A stretch of 34,672 bases of DNA, taken from the IMG/VR virus record IMGVR_UViG_3300034375_003647, positions 1 to 34,672 of that record; one strand, written 5' to 3'. The notes beneath the pieces are model-generated. The model was not told the DNA's origin and ran no database searches. It worked only from the letters and a program-made list of their open reading frames with translations. A program made the position numbers and the translations under genes. Below, in pieces: positions 6,861 to 15,562 of this stretch (positions are counted from its first letter, which is position 1; the number at the start of each line of letters is the position of its first letter). The stretch is from a virus.

Positions 6861-7080
6861 GAGAAACTAATTCTGCACATCTTTCGTACTCTTCAGTAAT
6901 GATGAAGTACTCTATAAGGTGGTCACAACACTTGTCAATATCAATGTCATTGTCTTCTGGATCAAACAATAGGCACAAGCTATGCTCCTCTTCTAAGATT
7001 TGCTCTTGTGTTTTCTTTCCAGTCAATACCATATAGGTATCATCAAACAGTTTATCTTCGTTAATTTCCATATAGCTCAT
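6847..7080 (-). CDS. Small acidic hypothetical protein (77 aa), end of virion operon
   Basis: Lies at the distal end of the - strand virion block. It starts inside the last 20 bases of the 2831-residue gene (an alternative start at Met 4, 7071, would give an 11-bp overlap). The protein is acidic: EINEDKLFDDTYMVLTGKKT, a Cys-containing DIDKCCDHLIEYF, and a helical TEEYERCAELV end. No membrane segment. Because it is coupled to the giant ejection protein it may be expressed late, but its role is unknown. Confidence 0.65.
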   Translation of the reverse strand: MSYMEINEDKLFDDTYMVLTGKKTQEQILEEEHSLCLLFDPEDNDIDIDKCCDHLIEYFIITEEYERCAELVSLKSS

Positions 7081-10000
7081 CTAAGTATTGTCTACGCTCT
7101 CTTTCTTTCTCTTGTTTATCAAGCTTTTGTTGATATAGATATTCATAGTTTTCAGCCTCATACTGTTTTTCCTTTAGCATCATTTCGTAGTATGCTTCAG
7201 GGTCGTATTTTTTCATCTCCTCTTTAGTAAGCTTAGTTGTCCTTTTAGGCTTCTTCTTTTTCTTCTTTTGCTTACCTTCGATTTGATACTCTGAATAGTT
7301 AAGTAATCTCATTATAGCTTTTTCAGGCGGTTCACCACCTTCAACAACCTTTATAAAGTTGTTAGCTATCTTATCTATATTGCTGGCAGGTATACCACCT
7401 AAAGTTAAAAGTTCATAAAGCATCTTCTTGGTAGCTTCAGCTTTCTTTTTAGGATCTTTTATCTTATTAACTCTGTCATATTGCTTAGCTATGTTAGCCG
7501 CAACTGTAACTATAGGCATATTCCTTGTTGGATTACCAGCCCAAGGTTTGCCAGTGGCCGCATCACCAATAACATTAAAGACATCTCCTATGATAAATAG
7601 TGCGTTTAAGTTCCCTATAATACCAGCTCTTAATAAATCTGCTTCATCCTCGTCTTCCCATTCAGCAAGTAATCCAGGCATACCGTTTGTTACCCATTGG
7701 AAAAGAACAGGCATAAATACGTGGTACATAGCTAAGGTTCTCATATTTTCTCCGACAGTTCCTTTACCAGCAGTTTTATCCCAAGCCATAAGCTTTCTGT
7801 TGAGATTTGTAAATGCTTGCATTTCTTTACGCATATACTGTTTAGGTGTTGTCAAGAACATATTCAAAGCACGATACAAAGGATCACCAGTTTGTAACAC
7901 ATCTCTATCCTGTATATCAGAAGACTGCTGAGTTCTCTTAGTATCTCTTTCAAACTTAATGATAGCTTCATCAATAGCCTCTTGCTCACTCTTACCTGCT
8001 TTCAAAGCTTGGTCTTTGTAATACAAGTAGTTTGGCATACCACCCAGCATAATTGCATTTCTATCACCAGTCTTGATAAAGAACATCATCATGTTTACTA
8101 TCTTATCCTTAACTGGCGTTGGAATAAACTCTTGCATTGCAGTATCGCTATAGCTTTCTAAAACTTTAACAATGCTTTCGTACTTTCTGTCTTGCATATA
8201 AACAGAATTATTACCCATCTCTTTCCAGGTTCTTACAAGCTTTGGAATGTTAGCAAGAGTTGCACCATACTTCAACCAATTAGTTACACCAATATCATTG
8301 GCGTATGTAAATACAGAAGTCATCTGTTTAACGTGTATTAGTGGGCTTAGTCCTAATCTTGATAAGATGAAGGCGTTGTTCATCCAGTTAATAAAAACTG
8401 CTGACTGTTGAGACATAATACCTTTAGATGCTACACGCTCTATTATAGTGTCTATTTTACCCATTATATCTTTACCATGGAGTCTTGTTATGGTCTTACG
8501 TATATATGGATTAGTAAATATTTTATTAATGTCTCTTATGTTTTCTGCATAAGCAGAAAAGTATTCCATATTTCTTAGGTAAGTAAACAGAGCGTCTGTT
8601 CCATCCATATCTAATATGGCTTTACTGTTCTTTTGTCTGGCTATTGTAGACCCAGCACCCACAGATGTTTGGTATGGGTTGCCTTCACCTAACATATTAA
8701 GAACTCCAGCATCAGTTTTATCACCATCCCTGTATAACATACCTGCATAAAACTTATTCCAAGGCATATTAGTTCTGTATATTTTTTTATACACCTCATT
8801 GTAGTGTTTGTATAAGGAAGGAAAAAACTCGTTAACCTGCCAGTCTGCAAACTGTTTTACTTTAGGATCAAGCTTAGATTCTATCTGTTCCATTATTTCA
8901 ACATAATTGTCACCAAATGTTGTTTGAAATCCAGGGTGGTTAGCAGGGTCTTTGTATTGATTGTAATAATAGTACATCTGATTTTGACTAAGTATCAACT
9001 CTTTTCTACCAGCTTTATTTTCAATAAATATACCAGTGGGTTGAGGCTTTCTTAGCTTAGGTACTAAAGACTTCCATTTCTTTCCAAATATATCTTGAAG
9101 CTTTAATGTTACAGCTTTTTCAACCAACATCATACGTCCTTTAAACTCTCTGTTTGAGGCATCTATTCTGTCAGTAACAAGCGTCTGAAGTTCTCCTCCA
9201 AACAAATCACCTGGCATTGCATCAATATGATTCATCAACGTGCTAAGATCCATCAAAGCATTGAATGGTCTTGCAAGCATTGATCTAAGCCCTCCATACC
9301 ATTTCTTTAATCTACTTTTAACACCTTTTGTGTCTGGGTCTTGAGCATCTAATATTTCTTGATCTCGAAGCATCTCTTTAGTTTCAGGATCATTCATATC
9401 TAACCTCTCTTTATCATTTCTTATAGCTTGATAAGCTATAGCAAAATCGTTCAGATACTTTTGACGAGCCTCGTTGATTTGTTCTTTGAGATTTGTCTTA
9501 CCAAACTCTACGAGCTCAGCAAGAGCTGACTCGGCCTTATCTAAAGCGTCTATTCTGTTAGCGTCAACCTGATCTTTCATTACCTCAGCATTAGTTAGAG
9601 CCATAAGTATCTCTAAGTCTACCATCTTTTGAATCTCGGATTCAGTTGGCTCAGGTTTTTTAGCTAACTCATTGAAATCACTAAGAAGTGATTCATATAT
9701 TTTACCTAAAGATTCTGCGGTCTGAGCACCTTTAATCTTAGCGTAAAAGTCTGATATGAATGTAAGCCTTTCAAGAACTGTGACATCAACACCCTTTGCA
9801 GCTTTTCTTTTGCCTGACTTCTTAGTGTACTGTTTTAAATCTAATATCTTAGATATTTTAGAATCCAAATCACGGATAGCTCTCTCCATTACAAAGGTCT
9901 CAACCTCACCCATCAACCTGTCTATGTTAGTGGCATCGGCATCTGTAATCTTACGAACCATATCTATTACCTCACTTTTAGTATAAGAGTCTTTTGGCAG

Positions 10001-13000
10001 TGACTTACGTATAAAGTTTCTCAACTCTCTTTTGATAGCTTGAAGATTCTTTTTAGTTCTATTAGTGTTTCTTATAAGCTGACGAGCTGCACGAAGATTA
10101 GCTCCAATATTTTTAGTTGGTCGTATACCTGTCTCTCTTTGAAGTTCAGTCTCCATCTTAGCTTGTTGAACAGTAAGACCACCCTTCTGTCCCTCAGCTA
10201 TGTATTCAGGTTGAGCTTGTAAAAATTCAATAAGACGATCCATTACTTCATTCTTGCTTAATGTCTTATCCTTTTCTAACTTAGCTCTAAGCTTTAGTAT
10301 CTTTGAATATAACTTAGCACCTACTTTAGCACCACCCTTTACATCGCCAAAGCTTGTAGGCATCTTAGAAAAGAGATCGGCTTTGATAGCCATCAACTCA
10401 TTTACTTCTTTTACCTTCAGCTTTCTTATCTTAGTAAGGTATTCTTTTATTGATGCATCACTAAAGTTGTTATCTCTACCAGCTATTATTATTTCAGTAG
10501 CAGACATATCTTTTTTAAACACATCTTTTTGTTCACGCTTCTTTGGTTTCGTTTCTAATTCAAAACCTCTTATCTCTTTTATTTGAGGGTTTCTTTCAAA
10601 CAACCAGGCAGGTACGGTTACTTGTATTCTCTCTCCAGTTACACCAATATCTTGACCATAAGCTCCAACAATAGGGTCAGTATCTTTAATTGTAATCTGA
10701 GACTTAGGAAGTGTCACGTACTTACCTCCAAACCCTTTAGTTTTAAAAGTAAAAGCTTTATCAGTTTCGCTGTAAAGTCTTTGCTTTTGAATCTTAAACT
10801 TAACATCCTTCTGTTCTCTCTTCTCAGTCTTTGTTGGTTCATAAGGTGGAGGAGTATTCTCTTCTGTAAAGTATTCTATTTTACCTCTTGCAAAAACTCT
10901 TGTTCCATATACAGTAGCTTCCTCTACACTTCTTACTGGAGTTCCATCAAGTGTTTCAAACAACATGGTGTTGAATGGATTGAACCTCAACTCTGTACCT
11001 GTCAAGTCTTGCTTATCGTATGGTATATCTTGGTATAGACCATCAACAGATGCTAATGGAAACTTATTTTTTATTTTGTTCTTAACTTGATATACAGCTT
11101 TTTGATGTGTATTCAAGTATACATCTTTCAATGTAACTGCTGGGGCATAGTTTATTACCTTACCTCTAAAGTTACCAGAGACACCATCAACTCTCGTGTA
11201 AGCGTCTGTTTTAGTCCCCTGGTGTATCGCTTGTATTGGTAGTCCTGTGTTCTTAAACACGTTAAGATTAAGTCTTACCCCTACATTCTCACCTTGCTTA
11301 GGCTGATTGCCTTCTGCAATAATTCTTCTTGCAACCTTATCTGATTGAAGAGCTTCATCTACCTGCTTTTGAGTAAGCTTTGGCATATCCTTTTGCTCTC
11401 TCTGCTCTACAGCATAAAGCGTTTCCATCTCCTGGAATGTAAGAGCATCACCTTTCTGTTCACGAGCTGCAGGCTTAGTAATTTCTTTTACTGCTGTACC
11501 TACTGCTCCACCATAAGGAGCTATACTTGAGGTTTTTTCAGCAACATTTTTACCAGCTATCTTATCTTTAATTTGCTGAGGCATTATCTCCTCTGCATTT
11601 AATTTAACGTTAGGAACACCTACAACCTCACCCAATATATCGGTAGAGTAAGTAGAGTGCTGTGATTTTCCACCTAATCCTGTAGGTTTTAAAACCAACA
11701 TTATATCGTTTTGAGCAAAGTTATTTTCTCTATAAAATCCATCTCTTAAAGATTGAAGATCTACAAATCCTCCCAATGTATTTACGAGTTTATGAAATGC
11801 AGTGTTAGGTTTCTTTGATTGTTCATTTACAGCTATTAAAAAAGTTTTTCTTTTTGGACTTCTTCTCATTGCAGGCCAACTATCAAACTCTTCTAAAGTT
11901 TCTCTAATTGCTTTTACTGGATTAGTTTCTAAAGCTTTTTTCTTGAAAGAATTATAATCTCCTAATAAATTAGCATATCTATCAAATACCTTTTTATTAA
12001 ATAACTTGCTTGTTTCTGGAGAGCCGCTTATGATAAATATATAATCAGCCAATCCGATATTTTTATTTAGTTTTTTATCGTCTAATCCACTTGCCCACAC
12101 AGCGCCTTTCTTTATGTTTTCAGGTTGTAAAGCAAAGCTTGGACCCGCATCCATACCATTACCTAATCCTAATTGATCAGCCACCCAAAACCAAACCTTT
12201 TGGTCGTTTTTAATTATATTATCTATTAGTGACATCAAATCAATTTTATTTTTAGGAGTAACTAAAGACATGTCATAAGACTCCTTAAAATCAATTTGCT
12301 TTCTTGATTTTTTGGATGGAGATTTTATTTCAGTTGGATTTCCTATTGGATTTGTTCCTTGATCTAACTGATCGATTACTTCAATATCCCCTTCTTGAAT
12401 CTCTTGCCCTGTAGTTACCTTTTTAGCTATGGTGTTAAGAAGATTCACAACATCTTGTTCGGTCTGTGTAAACTCTTCTACCTTTATACCAAGTCCTTTA
12501 GCTATTCTATCTATCCATCTTCTCAAGGTACTCTTAGATCCAGCGTCAAGCTCTTTGTAGCCAGCCGCTATCTCTCCTATAATCTGAGCCAGCTTCTCTT
12601 CGTTCTGTATATTCTCATCATAATTAGAAGCAAAAGCATCTATGCTTTTCTTTAGCTCAGAATCTTTGTTCAAAGACTTTGAGATGGCAGTCATCATATT
12701 CTTAGTAACACGACCAGCAGCAGCATCTGTCTTTAACTTTGTTAATAGTATTGCGTGAAAAGCCTCGTGAGCTACTGTAGTTCTATCAGCAGACTCAAGG
12801 TTTATGTGGACAGTATTATCTACAAATGTTCCTTTACCTCTACTGTTAGTTACATTAAAGTAGTCCTCTGCATTTTCGTGAAGAACTATCTTTACATCAG
12901 GAGCAATACGAGCTAATGCTTTTCCAGCACGCCTTGCTTTCTTCTGTACAAAGTTTTTAAATTGATTAGTTCTTTTAGGTGGCTTACTTGCCCTATTGAT

Positions 13001-15556
13001 AGACACAACCTCATCAACTTGTTCAAAGACTTGTCCCTCTTGATCTGTAGGCGTATCAGTGTCTTCAGTTACTTTACCCTCAACCATTAGCTGAAGGTCT
13101 TTTGTTTCTTCCTTAACTTCAGGCTGAGAAGTTTCTTCTTGTTGGGTTTGCTCGGTAGTTTCAGGTGGCTGAACAGAAACATCTGTATCTACACTGGTGT
13201 CTGTCTCTTCATATAAGATGTTGTCTAACTGCTGATTAAGCTCCTCTATTTCTTTCTTTTGTTTCTTAACCAATCGAGGGTCCTTACCTTCTATCTCTTG
13301 TTCAAGCTTTTGAGTTCTTAATAATATACCCAAAGCTTTCTTCTTTTGTTCTGTTGAGAAGTCTACAGGTATTTGGTTCATCACATTAACCACTTCATTG
13401 TATGCGTCTATCTGTGCTTGACCTTCTTCCTTTGTCATGTCTCCGTCAAGTATAGCTTGCTTTATTGTTTGAATGTAAGCATCCTTGTAAGCAGGGTCTT
13501 TGCTTATATCCTCAAACATTTCAAAGACACCTTTGTCTAACTTAGTAAAGTCATATTTAAAAGCAGCTGTAGATATGGCTCTTGGTACACCTAATATAAA
13601 ACCACCTACTGCTTCTTGAGCTCCAGCGTATAAAATGTCCGCCAATATATTATCTGGATCCCTAAAATACTTATCTTCTTTTATGTAGTTAAATAATTGT
13701 TTTGCTTTAATATCAGCAAACTCTTGAGCTGCTCCTGTTTCAAATTCAACAAGACCAGCGGCTGTAACCACTAAAGCTCCTTTAACAATCATACTATTTA
13801 TTTCTCTGTTAACAACTTGTTGAAAAGTTAGACCAGCTATATCAGACTTTTTCTTCTGAGCAACACGCATTAAAACTGATTGAGCAAGACCTTTTTGTGC
13901 TATCACATTTCTTAAACCAACAGCTTCTAATCCAGCCACCACAACTCCTAATGGAAGTTTTAGTGCAGCCTTTTCCGCTTCGCTTACATCAGTAAATGTA
14001 GGATCATTTTCCATCTCTTTGTTAACAGCATCTGATACTTGGGTATACATCTGTGCTGTACGTTGTGACCAACCACCTATACCACCAACCATAGCTGGTA
14101 ATGATTCAGTTAAACCAAGTAAAGCTCCACCCCAAAAAGACTGCTTCGTTAAATCACTGTACTCCCTGGTTGTTTCATCATCACCTACAGTGGTTCCAAG
14201 TCCCTCTCGTATTGCTTGGAGCATACCCATATCCTCATTGAGAGCACCAGCGAACTGAGAGTAAGGTTGCTCTACAACCTCGTCTCCAGCTCCATATTTT
14301 AATCCCTTTCTATTCTCGTCAAGTATTTCGCTGTTTATCTCATCAAGCTGATCACCTTCTAACAACTCTATATACCTCTCTGCATTTTGAAGTATATTCT
14401 CTTCTTCTCCTTTTATAAACCCTTTCTCAATGGCTTTCTTTACAACTTCAGCGTTGTAGTTTTCTTCACCCATCTGAGCTTTCAAAGGAGCTAAATAAGT
14501 GGACACATCTATCACCAAGTCAGTAAGACCTGAACCTATGTTTGCATAACCCTGTAGTAAGGCGTTGTAAAAAGCTCCCATCTTAGTACCAGTCTGAGCT
14601 TTCATTTCATAATAAGCCCCTACAGATCTATCCAACTCAGCTCCTTGTAACTTTAAAACATTGTCTTGGTTTTTGAGTTGAGCAAGTTGTTTATCTAAAG
14701 CATCTTTCTGCTCTCTCCACAACTGCATAAACTCAGGGTTAGCGTCTATCTCAGCTTGATCCATAGATTCATACTGAGCATTCAATACTTCAAACTCAGT
14801 CTTGTTAGCTACATATTGTTTGATTTGATTTGCTTGAATCTTAGCTAAGTCATTCATGTTAGCTAACTCAATCTTTACTTCTTCATCAGTAAAGAACTTT
14901 CTTTCGTTCTGCTTATACCTATTCTCTAAGTCAAGCTCTTGAGATCCGTCAAGCTTATTTGCTCTTATAAACTCCTTAAGTTTTTCGCCTTCTCTTGTAT
15001 CTTTTTTATCTGTAATATTGTCTGTTTCGACAACTATCTCTTCACCGTTGGGTGCGATAGCTTTTACTCTGTCACCAAGACCAGTTTGTTTAAATTGAAA
15101 ACCATAGTCTCCAAAGTGATACTCCAGCTTAGGAACAACAGCTTCTTCATTCTTGGTCATCAAGTCTAAGTCGATAACCTGCATTGAGTTTTCAAAAGGA
15201 TCTAACTCCTGCACGACAGGCTCAGGAGTTTCAATGGTTTCTGTTACACCTTCTACAATCTCATCAGTTTCTGGAACGGAAGGCTCCGATGAGCCAGGTT
15301 CTTCCACCACTGTAGTATCTGATACCATAACTTCCTCTTCCCCAGTGGGCAGAGAATCGTCTTTTTTTTTTACGAAAGCAGAGCTAAATGTTTGTAAATC
15401 TGTTTGAGGACTAACGATTTTATTTTCGACACCTGTTTGATATAGGCTCTCAATAATAGTAGGGTCTGCTTGAGAAAATTCTTCAAGTGTTGTTTGTGAA
15501 CTTAACAACCCATTCTCGATATAGCTGTTATAAAGTAATTCTAATTTATCCTCCAT
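7061..15556 (-). CDS. Giant polyvalent virion/ejection protein (2831 aa) with HExxH peptidase motif
   Basis: Largest gene in the window, in the position of T7 gp16: the last and largest of an ejection triad. N-terminus 1-60 has paired L-Y/E-E-F helical motifs seen at the start of many Bacteroidetes phage polyvalent proteins, then an acidic Ser/Thr/Glu/Pro-rich linker (about 80-115). Gly-rich hydrophobic segments at about 472-495, 589-605 and 644-660 could insert in membranes. A second low-complexity linker lies at about 780-818. HEAFH at 930-934 is a zinc metallopeptidase motif. Several compact domains then follow, separated by R-[E/K]-Q-[K/I]-[D/G] motifs at 1085, 1365, 1386, 1580 and 1674. 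Long helical regions follow, and a C-terminal module (about 2400-2700) like the large polyvalent protein associated domains ends in a poly-Lys tract. It is probably packaged in the head and injected. Domain functions are inferred. Confidence 0.85.
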   Translation of the reverse strand: MEDKLELLYNSYIENGLLSSQTTLEEFSQADPTIIESLYQTGVENKIVSPQTDLQTFSSAFVKKKDDSLPTGEEEVMVSDTTVVEEPGSSEPSVPETDEIVEGVTETIETPEPVVQELDPFENSMQVIDLDLMTKNEEAVVPKLEYHFGDYGFQFKQTGLGDRVKAIAPNGEEIVVETDNITDKKDTREGEKLKEFIRANKLDGSQELDLENRYKQNERKFFTDEEVKIELANMNDLAKIQANQIKQYVANKTEFEVLNAQYESMDQAEIDANPEFMQLWREQKDALDKQLAQLKNQDNVLKLQGAELDRSVGAYYEMKAQTGTKMGAFYNALLQGYANIGSGLTDLVIDVSTYLAPLKAQMGEENYNAEVVKKAIEKGFIKGEEENILQNAERYIELLEGDQLDEINSEILDENRKGLKYGAGDEVVEQPYSQFAGALNEDMGMLQAIREGLGTTVGDDETTREYSDLTKQSFWGGALLGLTESLPAMVGGIGGWSQRTAQMYTQVSDAVNKEMENDPTFTDVSEAEKAALKLPLGVVVAGLEAVGLRNVIAQKGLAQSVLMRVAQKKKSDIAGLTFQQVVNREINSMIVKGALVVTAAGLVEFETGAAQEFADIKAKQLFNYIKEDKYFRDPDNILADILYAGAQEAVGGFILGVPRAISTAAFKYDFTKLDKGVFEMFEDISKDPAYKDAYIQTIKQAILDGDMTKEEGQAQIDAYNEVVNVMNQIPVDFSTEQKKKALGILLRTQKLEQEIEGKDPRLVKKQKKEIEELNQQLDNILYEETDTSVDTDVSVQPPETTEQTQQEETSQPEVKEETKDLQLMVEGKVTEDTDTPTDQEGQVFEQVDEVVSINRASKPPKRTNQFKNFVQKKARRAGKALARIAPDVKIVLHENAEDYFNVTNSRGKGTFVDNTVHINLESADRTTVAHEAFHAILLTKLKTDAAAGRVTKNMMTAISKSLNKDSELKKSIDAFASNYDENIQNEEKLAQIIGEIAAGYKELDAGSKSTLRRWIDRIAKGLGIKVEEFTQTEQDVVNLLNTIAKKVTTGQEIQEGDIEVIDQLDQGTNPIGNPTEIKSPSKKSRKQIDFKESYDMSLVTPKNKIDLMSLIDNIIKNDQKVWFWVADQLGLGNGMDAGPSFALQPENIKKGAVWASGLDDKKLNKNIGLADYIFIISGSPETSKLFNKKVFDRYANLLGDYNSFKKKALETNPVKAIRETLEEFDSWPAMRRSPKRKTFLIAVNEQSKKPNTAFHKLVNTLGGFVDLQSLRDGFYRENNFAQNDIMLVLKPTGLGGKSQHSTYSTDILGEVVGVPNVKLNAEEIMPQQIKDKIAGKNVAEKTSSIAPYGGAVGTAVKEITKPAAREQKGDALTFQEMETLYAVEQREQKDMPKLTQKQVDEALQSDKVARRIIAEGNQPKQGENVGVRLNLNVFKNTGLPIQAIHQGTKTDAYTRVDGVSGNFRGKVINYAPAVTLKDVYLNTHQKAVYQVKNKIKNKFPLASVDGLYQDIPYDKQDLTGTELRFNPFNTMLFETLDGTPVRSVEEATVYGTRVFARGKIEYFTEENTPPPYEPTKTEKREQKDVKFKIQKQRLYSETDKAFTFKTKGFGGKYVTLPKSQITIKDTDPIVGAYGQDIGVTGERIQVTVPAWLFERNPQIKEIRGFELETKPKKREQKDVFKKDMSATEIIIAGRDNNFSDASIKEYLTKIRKLKVKEVNELMAIKADLFSKMPTSFGDVKGGAKVGAKLYSKILKLRAKLEKDKTLSKNEVMDRLIEFLQAQPEYIAEGQKGGLTVQQAKMETELQRETGIRPTKNIGANLRAARQLIRNTNRTKKNLQAIKRELRNFIRKSLPKDSYTKSEVIDMVRKITDADATNIDRLMGEVETFVMERAIRDLDSKISKILDLKQYTKKSGKRKAAKGVDVTVLERLTFISDFYAKIKGAQTAESLGKIYESLLSDFNELAKKPEPTESEIQKMVDLEILMALTNAEVMKDQVDANRIDALDKAESALAELVEFGKTNLKEQINEARQKYLNDFAIAYQAIRNDKERLDMNDPETKEMLRDQEILDAQDPDTKGVKSRLKKWYGGLRSMLARPFNALMDLSTLMNHIDAMPGDLFGGELQTLVTDRIDASNREFKGRMMLVEKAVTLKLQDIFGKKWKSLVPKLRKPQPTGIFIENKAGRKELILSQNQMYYYYNQYKDPANHPGFQTTFGDNYVEIMEQIESKLDPKVKQFADWQVNEFFPSLYKHYNEVYKKIYRTNMPWNKFYAGMLYRDGDKTDAGVLNMLGEGNPYQTSVGAGSTIARQKNSKAILDMDGTDALFTYLRNMEYFSAYAENIRDINKIFTNPYIRKTITRLHGKDIMGKIDTIIERVASKGIMSQQSAVFINWMNNAFILSRLGLSPLIHVKQMTSVFTYANDIGVTNWLKYGATLANIPKLVRTWKEMGNNSVYMQDRKYESIVKVLESYSDTAMQEFIPTPVKDKIVNMMMFFIKTGDRNAIMLGGMPNYLYYKDQALKAGKSEQEAIDEAIIKFERDTKRTQQSSDIQDRDVLQTGDPLYRALNMFLTTPKQYMRKEMQAFTNLNRKLMAWDKTAGKGTVGENMRTLAMYHVFMPVLFQWVTNGMPGLLAEWEDEDEADLLRAGIIGNLNALFIIGDVFNVIGDAATGKPWAGNPTRNMPIVTVAANIAKQYDRVNKIKDPKKKAEATKKMLYELLTLGGIPASNIDKIANNFIKVVEGGEPPEKAIMRLLNYSEYQIEGKQKKKKKKPKRTTKLTKEEMKKYDPEAYYEMMLKEKQYEAENYEYLYQQKLDKQEKERERRQYLDELYGN

Positions 15557-15562
15557 TGTTTA

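Noticed and set aside
6841-6862. Weak hairpin TTCTCT...AGAGAA at the convergence of the two arms
   Set aside because: Only six pairs plus a mismatch and no T tract on either strand; not a convincing bidirectional terminator.
7428-7931. 167-codon + strand frame opposite the giant virion gene
   Set aside because: Antisense shadow of the conserved C-terminal region of the 2831-residue protein; hydrophobic, low-quality composition, no fitting neighbours.
10583-11038. 151-codon + strand frame opposite the giant virion gene
   Set aside because: Composition (Ser/Phe/Cys/Leu-rich) is that of a reverse-complement shadow; the - strand frame is continuous and conserved.
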